Positions 45,560 to 55,697 of a stretch of DNA of 64,000 nucleotides are shown here, in pieces. Where the stretch lies: assembly GCA_001513155.1 (NCBI GenBank), contig LFSR01000051.1, forward strand, positions 1 to 64,000, written 5' to 3'. The first letter of the stretch is position 1, and each line of letters opens with the position of its first letter. The notes below the pieces were generated by a model. The model was not told where the DNA came from, did not search any database, and saw nothing but the letters and a program-made list of their open reading frames with translations. This DNA is from Syntrophomonas sp. DTU018 (lineage in GTDB: Bacteria; Bacillota; Syntrophomonadia; Syntrophomonadales; Syntrophomonadaceae). A program made the position numbers and the translations under genes.

Positions 45560-46597
45560 ATGAGCAACGATGGCCTGGATTACAAACAGGCAGGAGTGGA
45601 CATTGATGCGGCTAACCGCTCGGTGGAACTGATCAGGAAGTGGACAGAACAAACCCGTCGCCCGGAAGTTTTATCGGGAATTGGCAGCTTTGGCGGCTTT
45701 TTCGCTCTGGATACCAGCCGTTATCCCAATCCGGTGCTGGTTTCCGGCACTGATGGAGTGGGAACCAAGCTGAAGATTGCTCAGATGCTGGATATTCATA
45801 ATACGGTGGGTATAGACCTGGTGGCTATGTGTGTCAATGACATTTTGGTCCACGGTGCTGAACCCCTTTTCTTTCTGGATTACATTGCCGTGGGCAAACT
45901 AAAGCCCCACTTGGTGGAACAACTGGTACAGGGAATAAGCCAGGGATGCCTGCAAGCTGGTTGTTCCCTGATCGGAGGAGAAACTGCTGAAATGCCGGGT
46001 TTCTATGCCGAGGACGAATATGACCTGGCTGGCTTTACCGTTGGTGTAGCGGAACGGTCCCGCCTGCTGACCGGTGAAAATGTGGCCGAAGGGGATGTTT
46101 TGATCGGCCTGCCTTCCTCGGGGGTTCATTCCAACGGTTATTCCCTGGTGCGTAAAGTCCTCCTGGAGCGGGCTGGTTATAAGCTGGACCAGTATATCGG
46201 GGAACTGGGGAAGACTTTGGGGGAGGAACTGCTGACTCCTACCCGTATTTATGTAAAGCCGGTTCTAAAACTGCTGGAGAATATCGAGATTAAAGCCATG
46301 GCTCATATTACCGGCGGAGGAATAGTCGAGAACCTGCAGCGCAGTTTGCCCTCCGGTCTGGGAGCCCAGGTTGATGCTGCGGCCATACCTGATTTGCCTG
46401 TCTTCGATTTAATAGCTCAGACCGGCAAAGTTGAAAAGAAGGAGATGTACCGTACCTTTAATATGGGAATCGGATTTATAATCATCGCTTCACCACATTA
46501 TTTAGATAACGCGTTAAAGTGCTTGCGTGATGAAGGAGAAAAACCTATAGTAATAGGAAGAGTATGCCAGCAAGATGAAGGGGTTGTGATCAAATGA
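45560..46597 (+). CDS. purM: AIR synthase PurM
   Basis: Cyclises FGAM to aminoimidazole ribonucleotide with ATP. 345 residues from ATG 45560 after AAAGGAGG; an in-frame ATG at 45536 lies before the site. [15 protein letters not shown] and the [11 protein letters not shown] segment are signatures. It overlaps purN by 4 bp. Confidence 0.96.
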   Translation: MSNDGLDYKQAGVDIDAANRSVELIRKWTEQTRRPEVLSGIGSFGGFFALDTSRYPNPVLVSGTDGVGTKLKIAQMLDIHNTVGIDLVAMCVNDILVHGAEPLFFLDYIAVGKLKPHLVEQLVQGISQGCLQAGCSLIGGETAEMPGFYAEDEYDLAGFTVGVAERSRLLTGENVAEGDVLIGLPSSGVHSNGYSLVRKVLLERAGYKLDQYIGELGKTLGEELLTPTRIYVKPVLKLLENIEIKAMAHITGGGIVENLQRSLPSGLGAQVDAAAIPDLPVFDLIAQTGKVEKKEMYRTFNMGIGFIIIASPHYLDNALKCLRDEGEKPIVIGRVCQQDEGVVIK

Positions 46598-47223
46598 TCC
46601 AGATTCATCCTGCCGGCCGACTCAAGCTGGCCGTCCTGGCTTCAGGACGGGGCAGCAATTTTGATGCCATTTATATTGCCGCCCAGGAAGGGCGCCTGGA
46701 TGCTGACATAAAAGTACTGATCAGTGACAAAGCTGAGTCACTGGCTTTGCAGAAGGCCCGTCAGCGGCAAATCCCAGCCTATTTTCTGGACCCGAAGGCT
46801 TATGGCAGCAAATCAGCTTATGAAACCGAAGTGGTCAGCCTGCTGCGCCGGCACCAGGCAGAAGTGGTGGCCCTGGCCGGATACATGCGCTTGGTAGGCA
46901 AAGTAATGCTGGAAGAGTACAAACATCGTATTGTCAATATCCATCCGGCTCTGCTGCCGGCTTTTCCCGGTCTCAATGCCCAGCGCCAAGCTTTGGAATA
47001 TGGCGTGAAGTTCAGCGGCTGTACCGTGCATTTAGTAGATGAAGGCATGGATACCGGACCGATCATTATGCAGAGGGTAGTTCCGGTTTATGACGACGAT
47101 GACGAAGATAGTTTAAGCGCCCGGATTCTGGAGCAGGAGCACCAGATTTACTGGCAGTCTCTGCAGCTGATGGCAGAAGGCAGACTGTATCTTGACGGCC
47201 GCCGGGTGATTGTTAAAGCATGA
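46594..47223 (+). CDS. purN: GAR transformylase PurN
   Basis: Formyl-THF-dependent formylation of glycinamide ribonucleotide. 209 residues. [20 protein letters not shown] carries the catalytic Asn/His, and [17 protein letters not shown] the catalytic Asp. It is followed by a 382-bp repeat-filled spacer before purH. Confidence 0.95.
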   Translation: MIQIHPAGRLKLAVLASGRGSNFDAIYIAAQEGRLDADIKVLISDKAESLALQKARQRQIPAYFLDPKAYGSKSAYETEVVSLLRRHQAEVVALAGYMRLVGKVMLEEYKHRIVNIHPALLPAFPGLNAQRQALEYGVKFSGCTVHLVDEGMDTGPIIMQRVVPVYDDDDEDSLSARILEQEHQIYWQSLQLMAEGRLYLDGRRVIVKA

Positions 47224-47605
47224 AAATAAACCCTTTGTGTCATTGCTGTGAAAATGGCTTTCATGTCAGTAAAAAGGCAACCATTGTGTCATCGCGAGCG
47301 CGTAGCGCGTGGCGATCTCCAACGGTAAGCCCGGCTGATTATGAATGAGATTGCCACGCCCCGCCGGGGCTCGCAATGACAATTAAGAATTCCTTTCATA
47401 GCGATGACAGACTTAAGTTTTTGTTTATCGTGGCTTGTTATTCAGGTGATAATTGCGAGCGCAGCGAAGCAATCTCAAAAGAGGCTCGCAGGCTGCGAAA
47501 AAGGGATCGCCACGGCACTTCGTGCCTCGCGATGACACAAAAGAAAGATATTTTCACATCAATCGATTTAACAAGGAGCCAAAAGAGCCCAAGGAGGTAA
47601 TACTT
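47224..47605 (+). repeat. 382-bp spacer packed with REP-like hairpins
   Basis: Within the pur operon between purN and purH. REP hairpins of one family lie at 47287-47319, 47347-47381, 47452-47476 (short) and 47503-47537, in alternating orientation. A 77-bp repeat (47381-47458), also found at 19080-19156, lies between the second and third. No gene; the purH binding site AAGGAGG closes the region. Confidence 0.8.
47381..47458 (+). repeat. 77-bp dispersed repeat, copy 2
   Basis: Matches 19080-19156 with about three substitutions. Here it is joined on both sides to REP hairpins; at the other site it is not. Confidence 0.85.
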
Positions 47606-49123
47606 ATGAAACGTGCACTGATAAGCGTATCCAATAAGGATGGGGTAGTAGAATTCAGCCGTGGTTTGGTTGATCTGGGTTATGAGATTATTTCCACCGG
47701 CGGCACCTACCAGACGATTAAAGATGCGGGAATACCGGTGCGTAAAGTCTCTGATATCACCGGGTTTCCCGAAATCCTGGACGGCCGGGTCAAGACCCTG
47801 CACCCGAAAATTCACGGGGGTATACTGGCTTGCCGCACCCCGGAGCATCTGGCCCAGCTGGAAGCTAACCAGATTGCTCCCATCGACATTGTGGTCGTCA
47901 ATCTTTATCCTTTTCGCGAAACGGTAGCCAAGCCGGGAGTTACCCTGGAAGAAGCTATTGAAAATATAGATATCGGCGGGCCGACCATGGTGCGGGCCGC
48001 AGCTAAAAATCACCAGTATGTGGTGGTCATAGTCAATCCCGCCCGTTATAACACTGTACTGGAGGAACTGCGCACAACCGGCACTGTAAGTCAGGAGACC
48101 AGGTTTAAGCTGGCCTGTGAGGCCTTTACCCACACGGCAGCTTACGACAGCATGATATCAGCCTATTTGTCCAGCCTTACCGGGGAAAGATTTGGAGATA
48201 CGGTAGTAATTGGGGGAGAAAAGGTTTATGATCTGCGCTATGGTGAGAATCCCCACCAGCAGGCAGCTTTTTATAGATTTCTCACCCCGGGGCATGGTTT
48301 GCCCGATGCCCGGCAGCTCAATGGCAAAGAGCTTTCATATAACAACATCCTGGATACCCAGGCAGCCTGGGATCTGGTTGGTGAGTTCGACCAGCCGGCC
48401 TGTGTTATTATAAAACACAACAACCCCTGTGGAGCTGCAGTGGCGGCCAATCTGGAAGAAGCCTTTGACAAAGCTTTTGCCGCGGATTCCCTTTCCGCCT
48501 TCGGAGGAATAATTGCCCTGAACCGCAAGGTGGATGCCAGCACTGCCAGGAAAATGGCGGAACCTTTCATGGAAGTAATTATTGCTCCCGATTATGAGGA
48601 TGAAGCCCTGGAGATTTTAAGAACCAAGAAGAATCTCAGAGTACTGAGCATGCCATTGGCTAGTAAGAGCACCTGGCGCCTGCGTACCGTGACCGGCGGG
48701 TTTGTAATTCAGGAAGAGGATAATGATCCCCAGGAACTGCCCATGCAGGTAGTTACCACGGTTTCCCCCAAACCCGAACAGGTGGATGACCTGATTTTTG
48801 CCTGGAAAGTTGTCAAACATGTGAAATCCAACGCCATAGTAGTGGTTAAAGATGGCGTCACCCTTGGGGTAGGTGCCGGGCAGATGAACCGGGTCGGTGC
48901 CGCCCGGATTGCCCTGGAACAAGCTGGGGAAAAGGCCAGGGGTGCGGTACTGGCATCGGATGCTTTCTTCCCCTTCAAGGATACCGTAGAACTGGCTGCC
49001 CAATATGGGATTACGGCTATCGTTCAGCCGGGGGGATCAGTACGGGATGAAGAAAGCATCGAGGCCTGCAATCAGAACGGTATAGCCATGATCTTCACCG
49101 GAATTAGGCACTTCCGGCACTAA
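47606..49123 (+). CDS. purH: Bifunctional AICAR transformylase/IMP cyclohydrolase PurH
   Basis: Last two steps to IMP. 505 residues from ATG 47606 after AAGGAGG; upstream in-frame codons fall in repeat sequence. The cyclohydrolase domain (1-195) contains [15 protein letters not shown], and the transformylase domain contains [18 protein letters not shown] and [12 protein letters not shown]. It is separated from purN by the repeat spacer and followed by purD. Confidence 0.96.
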   Translation: MKRALISVSNKDGVVEFSRGLVDLGYEIISTGGTYQTIKDAGIPVRKVSDITGFPEILDGRVKTLHPKIHGGILACRTPEHLAQLEANQIAPIDIVVVNLYPFRETVAKPGVTLEEAIENIDIGGPTMVRAAAKNHQYVVVIVNPARYNTVLEELRTTGTVSQETRFKLACEAFTHTAAYDSMISAYLSSLTGERFGDTVVIGGEKVYDLRYGENPHQQAAFYRFLTPGHGLPDARQLNGKELSYNNILDTQAAWDLVGEFDQPACVIIKHNNPCGAAVAANLEEAFDKAFAADSLSAFGGIIALNRKVDASTARKMAEPFMEVIIAPDYEDEALEILRTKKNLRVLSMPLASKSTWRLRTVTGGFVIQEEDNDPQELPMQVVTTVSPKPEQVDDLIFAWKVVKHVKSNAIVVVKDGVTLGVGAGQMNRVGAARIALEQAGEKARGAVLASDAFFPFKDTVELAAQYGITAIVQPGGSVRDEESIEACNQNGIAMIFTGIRHFRH

Positions 49124-49144
49124 AAAGAAATACAGGAGGCCACA

Positions 49145-50431
49145 ATGGGAAAGAAGATACTGGTAGTTGGTCAGGGCGGCAGGGAACATGCTCTGGTGTG
49201 GAAGCTGTCCCAAAGCCCCCAGGCGGACAAAATCTATGCTGCACCGGGTAATCCGGGTATAGCTCAGCTGGCCCAGTGTGTTGATATAGCGGCTTCTGAT
49301 GTATCCGGGCTGCTGGACTTCGCCAGGAAGGAAAAGATAGATCTTACCGTGGTTGGACCCGAAGATCCCTTGATGGCAGGTATAGTCGATGCCTTTAAGG
49401 AACAGGGTTTGAGGATATTCGGCCCTACAGCTAAAGCGGCTCAGTTGGAAGGCAGTAAAGTCTTCGCCAAAGAGCTGATGCGTAAATATAATATTCCTAC
49501 AGCAGAATATAGAGTTTTTGATGAGCCAGAAGCTGCGATAGCTTTTGCCTGTTCCTTTACGGACCGGGGCCAGCCGGTGGTTATCAAAGCTGATGGCCTG
49601 GCAGCAGGCAAGGGAGTGATAATTGCCGCCGGCAGTCAGGAAGCCCGCCAGGCAGTGAATGAGATAATGCAGGAAAGAGTATTCGGCGACGCTGGCCGGC
49701 GTGTAGTTGTAGAGGAATTTTTAGAGGGAGAAGAAGTCAGCGTATTTGCCCTGGCCGATGGCCAGCGGGCGGTATTCCTGGTAGCCGCTCAAGATCACAA
49801 ACGAGTTTTTGATAATGATCAGGGACCCAATACCGGGGGCATGGGAGCCTACACTCATCCTCCCATATACACCCAGGCAGTGCATGAGCAGGTGGACCGG
49901 CTGATCCTGCAGCCTACGGTACGGGCGATGGCCCAGGAAGGCTGTCCCTACCAAGGTGTCTTGTATGCAGGTCTGATGATTACTCCCAGTGGACCCAAGG
50001 TTCTGGAGTTTAATGCTCGTTTCGGGGATCCGGAGACCCAGGTGATAATGCCAGTTATCGAAGGTGATCTGCTGCCCCTTTTGGAAGCTGCAGTCGATGG
50101 GGACTTAAGTTCGGTGGACATTAAGGTGCGCCCCGATTATTGTGTCTGTGTAATATTAGCCTCCGGGGGCTATCCGGGAACTTATCAAAAAGGCTATCCC
50201 ATAAAAGGCCTGGAGAACCTGGCGGAAAATACCCTGGTTTTCCATGCCGGGACGGCTCTGCAAAACGGTCAGCTGGTAACCGGCGGGGGCAGAGTAATGG
50301 CTCTGGTTACCCGGGCTGGATCCATGGAGGAGGCTTTGACTGCCGTCTATAGCCAGATAAAGCATGTGCATTTTACCGGTATGCATTACCGGACCGACAT
50401 TGGCCGGCGGGCCTTCAACAGGAGGAGTTAG
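49145..50431 (+). CDS. purD: Phosphoribosylamine-glycine ligase PurD
   Basis: ATP-grasp enzyme that makes glycinamide ribonucleotide. 428 residues. VVIKADGLAAGKGVI (ATP-grasp), DQGPNTGGMGAY and EFNARFGDPETQ (metal ligands) are clear. It ends the pur gene series; the next gene starts 3 bp downstream and is probably co-transcribed. Confidence 0.96.
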   Translation: MGKKILVVGQGGREHALVWKLSQSPQADKIYAAPGNPGIAQLAQCVDIAASDVSGLLDFARKEKIDLTVVGPEDPLMAGIVDAFKEQGLRIFGPTAKAAQLEGSKVFAKELMRKYNIPTAEYRVFDEPEAAIAFACSFTDRGQPVVIKADGLAAGKGVIIAAGSQEARQAVNEIMQERVFGDAGRRVVVEEFLEGEEVSVFALADGQRAVFLVAAQDHKRVFDNDQGPNTGGMGAYTHPPIYTQAVHEQVDRLILQPTVRAMAQEGCPYQGVLYAGLMITPSGPKVLEFNARFGDPETQVIMPVIEGDLLPLLEAAVDGDLSSVDIKVRPDYCVCVILASGGYPGTYQKGYPIKGLENLAENTLVFHAGTALQNGQLVTGGGRVMALVTRAGSMEEALTAVYSQIKHVHFTGMHYRTDIGRRAFNRRS

Positions 50432-50433
50432 CG

Positions 50434-50976
50434 TTGCCGGTTTGGCATAATCCTTTTTTTCGCCTGATAGCTTTCGCTGCGGCAGTAGCAGCCCTGCTCT
50501 ACATGCCCACGCGGGAGTTTCTGAAAATAACCTTTATAATGGGTATTCCTTTCATACTGCTGCTGGGGTTCAACCGGCGCCAGCAGCCTTGGGGAATCAA
50601 GTGGTGCCTGTCCGCAGTGCTGCTTTTTGCTGTGGTCGCTGCCTATGGTTATTTTTTAACCGAACTGCCGGAACGTATTGAAATACGGCGCATTGTAAGT
50701 GAGGGCGGAGCATTAGTCGCCGAAGGGCGTTATGACGAGGCTATTAATGAATACCGCAAACTTGGCGAACTGGGCAGGCAAGACAAAATGCAAGAGAAAA
50801 TTGCCCAGGCTGAGGAAGAAAAGCAGGCTGCTTTAAATCTGGAGAGAGGGAAACAACTGTTGTCTCAAGGGAACAAAGAAGCAGCTCTTCAAGTGCTGGA
50901 GAGTATACCGGAGCATACCCGGGCCGGGCATGAAGCTGTTAAACTGATAGCAGCCATAAATAGGGGGGATTCATAG
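50434..50976 (+). CDS. Membrane protein with TPR-like C-terminal region
   Basis: 180 residues, TTG start after AGGAGGAG. Two or three hydrophobic segments (about 8-23, 31-45, 57-74) are followed by a helical, TPR-like region: GALVAEGRYDEAINEYRKLG, then GKQLLSQGNKEAALQVLESI. It starts 3 bp after purD and ends 1 bp before the HD gene. No specific function recognised. Confidence 0.7.
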   Translation: MPVWHNPFFRLIAFAAAVAALLYMPTREFLKITFIMGIPFILLLGFNRRQQPWGIKWCLSAVLLFAVVAAYGYFLTELPERIEIRRIVSEGGALVAEGRYDEAINEYRKLGELGRQDKMQEKIAQAEEEKQAALNLERGKQLLSQGNKEAALQVLESIPEHTRAGHEAVKLIAAINRGDS

Positions 50977-50977
50977 T

Positions 50978-51640
50978 ATGGTTACATTGGAGCAGGTTAA
51001 AGCCAGTGAAATAGTACAGCAATATCTGAAAATGGGCAACCAGTTTATAGGCAATATAGGAGCCATTGAACACAATATCCAGCATGCGGAGCAGACCTCT
51101 CAGCTGTGCCGCCATATACTTACTACCCTTGGTTACTCGGAAAAAGAAGCCGAACTGGGCGCTATTGCCGGTTATTTGCATGACATAGGCAACCTGGTTA
51201 ATCGTTATGGGCATGGAATGTCCGGAGCCTTAATGGCCTTTAAAATACTGCTGGATTTAAATATGGATCCCGAGGATATTGCCACCATTATGGGAGCTAT
51301 AGGCAATCATGAGGAGCAGGCCGGGGGGCATTGTGTCAACAATGTTGCTGCGGCTCTGATTTTAGCGGATAAATCTGATGTGCATCGTTCCCGGGTCCGC
51401 AAACAGGATTTCGCGGTATTTACTTCCCGGGACCGGGTAAACTACGCGGTTACTCATTCGGGTCTGAATGTGGATCCCCAGCAGAAGAAAATAACCTTAT
51501 GTATTAATATTGATACCAGTGTCTGCTCGGTGATGGAGTATTTTGAAATCTTTCTGACCAAAATGCTGATGAGCCGGCGCGCTGCCCAGTATTTAGGCTG
51601 TGAGTTCGAGCTGCTCATAAATGATTATAAGCTGCTGTAA
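50978..51640 (+). CDS. HD-domain metal-dependent phosphohydrolase
   Basis: 220 residues with a single HD domain. The motif is LHDIGN with upstream His in AIEHNIQHAEQT and downstream GNHEEQAGG; AALILADKSDVHRSR supplies the last Asp. The C-terminal 70 residues are a beta-rich extension seen in some Clostridia HD proteins. The substrate cannot be read from sequence; nucleotides or phosphates are typical. It lies between the pur and his genes. Confidence 0.78.
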   Translation: MVTLEQVKASEIVQQYLKMGNQFIGNIGAIEHNIQHAEQTSQLCRHILTTLGYSEKEAELGAIAGYLHDIGNLVNRYGHGMSGALMAFKILLDLNMDPEDIATIMGAIGNHEEQAGGHCVNNVAAALILADKSDVHRSRVRKQDFAVFTSRDRVNYAVTHSGLNVDPQQKKITLCINIDTSVCSVMEYFEIFLTKMLMSRRAAQYLGCEFELLINDYKLL

Positions 51641-51659
51641 CTAGAGGGGAGGAAAGATA

Positions 51660-51959
51660 ATGAGCTTTGCACCCCATTGGAGAGACGAAAATACTGACTA
51701 CCTGGTAGAAGCCCTGCTCTGTCTGGAAAACCAGGACGATGCCTACCGGCTGCTGGACGATTTGTGTACCATCAGTGAAATCAAAGCTCTGGCACAGCGC
51801 CTGCAGGTAGCGCGTATGCTGTCCAAAGATGTGACCTACAACACTATCGCTGCTACCACCGGGGCCAGTACCGCTACCATCAGCCGGGTCAAGCGCTGTC
51901 TTCACTACGGAGCAGAAGGCTACCGGAGAGTTCTGCAGCGGTTGGAAAAGGAGAAATAA
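51660..51959 (+). CDS. yerC: YerC/YecD-type TrpR-related regulator
   Basis: 99 residues of the TrpR superfamily helix-turn-helix fold. LCTISEIKALAQRLQVARML and YNTIAATTGASTATISRVKR are the two DNA-binding helices' regions. In Firmicutes this gene often sits at the head of the his operon, as here, and is presumed to regulate it. It ends 1 bp before hisZ. Confidence 0.88.
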   Translation: MSFAPHWRDENTDYLVEALLCLENQDDAYRLLDDLCTISEIKALAQRLQVARMLSKDVTYNTIAATTGASTATISRVKRCLHYGAEGYRRVLQRLEKEK

Positions 51960-51960
51960 C

Positions 51961-53145
51961 ATGAAAAACCGGGAAATACCTAAAGGACTGCGGGACCTTC
52001 TGCCTGAGGAAGTAGCGGTACATAGGGATATGCAGCAGAAGGCGGCTCGTCTCTTTACCAGTTACGGTTACCGGGAAGTGGTAACTCCCACCTTTGAATT
52101 TCTGGAGGTAGTGGAGTCCGGTACCGGGGGAGATATCCGCAAGGATTTATTTCTCTTTATGGACCGGGAGGGTGGTATTCTCTGCCTGCGCCCGGAGATG
52201 ACGGTGTCAATAGCCCGCTTGGCTGCCACCCATATGCATGATCTGGATTTTCCCCAAAGACTATATTATATGTGCAATGTTTTCCGCCATGTTCAGCCCC
52301 AGCGGGCTCAGTACCGGGAGTTCTGGCAGTTGGGGATTGAATTGCTGGGTGCATCGGGGGTCTGGGCTGATGCGGAAGTAATAACCATTGCCGCCAAGAC
52401 CTTGAAGGAGCTGGGCTTAAGGGATTTTAAGATAAGTCTCAACCAGATAGCCATTTTTAACAGCCTGCTCCAGGAAAGCGGCCTTAATGAAGAAGACCAG
52501 AGCCAGATCCGCCATCTGGTGGAACGAAAAGATCTGGTGGAACTGTCCCGCAGGTTGGAAAGAATGGACCTTAATGACGAGGTTAAGGAAAGCATTGCTT
52601 TAATGCCGGTATTGCACGGGGGACTGGAAATATTAAACCGGATACCTTATGCGGAACACAACCGGCAGGCCAGCGAAGCCATACAAGAACTGGACAGAAT
52701 ATATGAGGCCCTGAAAATTTGCGGAGTCATCGATCATATTGTGATAGATCTGGGAGTATTACGCGGCCTGGATTATTATACCGGAGTAGTGTTCGAAGGC
52801 TATTCTCCCGATTTGGGATATGGCCTGCTGGGAGGCGGGCGCTATGACAACCTGATGGGCCATTTTGGTTTGGATAGGCCGGCTACCGGATTTGCCCTGG
52901 GTTTGGACCGGTTAGCCCTGGTAGTTGGACAGCGGCAGGAACTGCCCCGCCGCTTTCTGGTAGGAGGAAAAAACTTTGCCGCTGTCGTAGCGGAAGCTGA
53001 TCGGCTGCGTCAGCAGGGATGCATTGTGGAAATGGATGTGGAAGGCTGTAGCAAGGAGCAGCTGCAGTGCAAGCTGCAGGGGCGCAGTGAATACCATCTT
53101 ATCTACCTGGAAGAGGAGCCGGAGGTGAACCAGTGTGGCCAGTGA
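51961..53145 (+). CDS. hisZ: ATP phosphoribosyltransferase regulatory subunit HisZ
   Basis: Catalytically inactive HisRS-like protein that activates the short HisG and gives histidine feedback. 394 residues. GLRDLLPEEVAVHRDMQQ and LRPEMTVSIARLAATHM match class II synthetase motifs, with GGRYDNLMGHFG. It has no anticodon-binding domain. It overlaps hisG by 11 bp. Confidence 0.95.
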   Translation: MKNREIPKGLRDLLPEEVAVHRDMQQKAARLFTSYGYREVVTPTFEFLEVVESGTGGDIRKDLFLFMDREGGILCLRPEMTVSIARLAATHMHDLDFPQRLYYMCNVFRHVQPQRAQYREFWQLGIELLGASGVWADAEVITIAAKTLKELGLRDFKISLNQIAIFNSLLQESGLNEEDQSQIRHLVERKDLVELSRRLERMDLNDEVKESIALMPVLHGGLEILNRIPYAEHNRQASEAIQELDRIYEALKICGVIDHIVIDLGVLRGLDYYTGVVFEGYSPDLGYGLLGGGRYDNLMGHFGLDRPATGFALGLDRLALVVGQRQELPRRFLVGGKNFAAVVAEADRLRQQGCIVEMDVEGCSKEQLQCKLQGRSEYHLIYLEEEPEVNQCGQ

Positions 53146-53791
53146 TTTCTTAACCATTGCTCTGTCCAAAGGCAACCTGCTGAAACCCACCGTAAAAATG
53201 CTGTCCCTGGTGGGACTGCCAGTTGAGGGAGTGGATGAGGACAGCCGCAATATGGTGTTTACCTTTGCCGAACCGGCGGTGAAATATATCATGTGCCGGC
53301 CTACCGATGTGCCCACCTATGTGGAACAAGGCGCTGCTGATCTGGGCATTGTAGGCAAGGATGTAATCGAGGAACAGTCCAAGGATGTATTCGAACTGGC
53401 TGACCTGGGATACGGTTATTGCCGTTTTGTGGTGGCAGGTCCTCAGGAGCTGCAGGGTACTCCTTTGAAGGGGCTGAACTATAAGCGGGCCGCTACCAAG
53501 TTTCCCAATGTGGCAGAGCGCTTTTTCCGCAGTCAAGGACTGCAGGTGGAAATAATCAAACTCCATGGCAACATTGAACTGGCTCCTATTATGGGCCTGT
53601 CGGATATAATAGTTGATATTGTATCTACAGGAAGGACTTTAAGGGAAAATAACCTGGTGGAACTGTTCAATATTATGGAATCTACCACCCGGCTGATCTG
53701 CAACCGGGTCAGCTACCGCACCAAGCATAAGCAGATTCAGCCCCTGGTGGAATTAATGCAAAATACGGTGAGAAGCGGGAGGATGTCATGA
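53135..53791 (+). CDS. hisG: ATP phosphoribosyltransferase, short form HisG
   Basis: First enzyme of histidine synthesis (ATP + PRPP). 218 residues, GTG start; the length shows it lacks the C-terminal regulatory domain and so needs HisZ. EQGAADLGIVGKDVI and LSDIIVDIVSTGRTLRENNL (PRPP-binding) are signatures. Confidence 0.96.
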   Translation: MASDFLTIALSKGNLLKPTVKMLSLVGLPVEGVDEDSRNMVFTFAEPAVKYIMCRPTDVPTYVEQGAADLGIVGKDVIEEQSKDVFELADLGYGYCRFVVAGPQELQGTPLKGLNYKRAATKFPNVAERFFRSQGLQVEIIKLHGNIELAPIMGLSDIIVDIVSTGRTLRENNLVELFNIMESTTRLICNRVSYRTKHKQIQPLVELMQNTVRSGRMS

Positions 53792-55083
53792 GATTAAGAA
53801 GAATTAAGGCTGACAGTCCGGAAATGGAGCAATTTCTCAAGAGCCATTATGCCGACCTGCAACTGTTTCAGGAGCGGGTGGAAAGCATTGCCGCTGATGT
53901 AAAGCAGCGGGGTGATCAAGCCTTATTTGAACTGACCCGCAAATTTGACGGAGCCCCAATCGACCACGGCAATTTTCGAGTATCCGACGAGGAAATAGAT
54001 AAAGCCTATGATCTGGTGGATGATGAATATCTGAGCGCTTTGCGCCATGCTATAGATAATATTTACGAATTTCACCTGCGGCAGCTGCGCAATTCCTGGA
54101 TGGAGCCCGATGAGAACGGCAACATCCTGGGGCAAGTGTTCCGGCCATTGGAGCGAGTGGGCATATATGTCCCGGGGGGAACCGCTGCCTATCCTTCTTC
54201 CGTCCTGATGAATGCCATTCCCGCCCAGGTAGCCGGGGTGAAAGAAATAGCCATGGTCAGCCCGCCGGCTAAGGATGGTTCCCTTAATCCCTATACTCTG
54301 GTGGCAGCTGCGGAACTGGGACTGGAGGAAATATACAAAATGGGGGGAGCCCAGGCCGTATTTGCCCTGGCCTGGGGTACGGAAACTGTTCCCAAGGTTG
54401 ATTTGATCAGCGGACCGGGTAACATATATGTAACCCTGGCCAAGAAAATGGTCTACGGGGATGTAAACATTGATATGCTGGCCGGTCCCAGCGAGATTCT
54501 CATAATTGCCGACGGCAGTGCTGATCCGGCCTATATTGCCGCTGATCTAATGTCCCAGGCAGAACACGATGTGCTGGCCCGCAGTATTCTGGTTACCCAC
54601 CATGAGAGCTTGGCAGAGCAGGTGGAAGCAGAACTGCAGCGTCAGATAGCTGCCCTGTCCCGCCGGGATATTATAGAGAAAGCCCTTACTGAACAAGGGG
54701 CAGTAATTCTTACCGGAGATCTGGAGCAGAGTTGTCAGGTAGCCAATCTGGTGGCCCCTGAGCACCTGGAACTCCTGGTGGATAAACCCTTTGAAATTTT
54801 GCATCTAATTGAAAATGCCGGCGCCATCTTTATGGGCGCTTATACTCCGGAACCGGTAGGGGACTACTTTGCCGGTCCCAATCACATTCTGCCTACCGGC
54901 GGTACAGCCCGGTTTTATTCCCCCGTAACGGTGGATACCTTCCGCAAAGCCTCCAGTATTATCTGCTATTCCAAGGCAGGACTGCTGGAAAGCGCTGATG
55001 AGATCATTAAACTGGCGACGGTAGAAGGGCTGACTGCCCATGCCAATTCTATTAAAGTAAGAAAGGAGAAAGCCAATGGGTGA
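53788..55083 (+). CDS. hisD: Histidinol dehydrogenase
   Basis: Two NAD-dependent oxidations of histidinol to histidine. 431 residues. The zinc/substrate regions are visible in DLMSQAEHDVLARSILVTHH, LVAPEHLELLVDKP and PTGGTARFYSPVTVDTF. GPGNIYVTLAKKMVYG binds NAD. Overlaps hisG and hisB. Confidence 0.96.
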   Translation: MRLRRIKADSPEMEQFLKSHYADLQLFQERVESIAADVKQRGDQALFELTRKFDGAPIDHGNFRVSDEEIDKAYDLVDDEYLSALRHAIDNIYEFHLRQLRNSWMEPDENGNILGQVFRPLERVGIYVPGGTAAYPSSVLMNAIPAQVAGVKEIAMVSPPAKDGSLNPYTLVAAAELGLEEIYKMGGAQAVFALAWGTETVPKVDLISGPGNIYVTLAKKMVYGDVNIDMLAGPSEILIIADGSADPAYIAADLMSQAEHDVLARSILVTHHESLAEQVEAELQRQIAALSRRDIIEKALTEQGAVILTGDLEQSCQVANLVAPEHLELLVDKPFEILHLIENAGAIFMGAYTPEPVGDYFAGPNHILPTGGTARFYSPVTVDTFRKASSIICYSKAGLLESADEIIKLATVEGLTAHANSIKVRKEKANG

Positions 55084-55672
55084 CGAGATCAGAAGTGCGG
55101 AGATCCAAAGGAAAACCGCGGAAACAGAAATACTGCTCCAAATAGGACTGGATGGCACTGGCCGTCATCAAATCGATACGGAAATTCCCTTTTTAGGTCA
55201 TATGCTCACCCTGTTTTCCGTACACAGCCTGTGTGACTTGAAAATCGCCGCCCGAGGTGACATTGAGGTGGATGATCACCACAGTGTGGAAGATATAGGC
55301 ATCTGCCTGGGGCAGGGCATTAAACAGGCTCTTGGGGATAAACGCGGTATAAAGCGCTATGGTGAAGCCACCGTGCCTATGGACGAGGCTTTGGTAAGAG
55401 CAGTAATTGATCTGTCAGGACGGCCCTATTTGGTTTTTAATGCCGATCTTCCCCAGGAGAAAATCGGCGGCTTGTCCCTGGAGAATGTACCGGAGTTCTT
55501 TTATGCCCTGGTATCAGCTGCGGGCATGAATTTGCATATAGATGTAATTCGCGGCCGTAATTCGCATCACATTATTGAGGCTATGTTCAAAGCCTTTGCC
55601 CGGGCTTTCAAGGAAGCCGTTTCTATAGAACCGCAGATAGAAGGAGTATGGTCTTCCAAAGGCATCCTGTAA
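55076..55672 (+). CDS. hisB: Imidazoleglycerol-phosphate dehydratase
   Basis: Dehydrates IGP to imidazole acetol-phosphate. 198 residues, the stand-alone form without a phosphatase domain. Manganese-binding histidines lie in DDHHSVEDIGICLGQ and RNSHHIIEAMFKA. It overlaps hisD by 8 bp. Confidence 0.96.
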   Translation: MGDEIRSAEIQRKTAETEILLQIGLDGTGRHQIDTEIPFLGHMLTLFSVHSLCDLKIAARGDIEVDDHHSVEDIGICLGQGIKQALGDKRGIKRYGEATVPMDEALVRAVIDLSGRPYLVFNADLPQEKIGGLSLENVPEFFYALVSAAGMNLHIDVIRGRNSHHIIEAMFKAFARAFKEAVSIEPQIEGVWSSKGIL

Positions 55673-55697
55673 TCTAGCAGGGAGGTCAAGAATTTAC

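Noticed and set aside
47376-47600. 74-codon open frame in the purN-purH spacer
   Set aside because: It consists entirely of repeat sequence.
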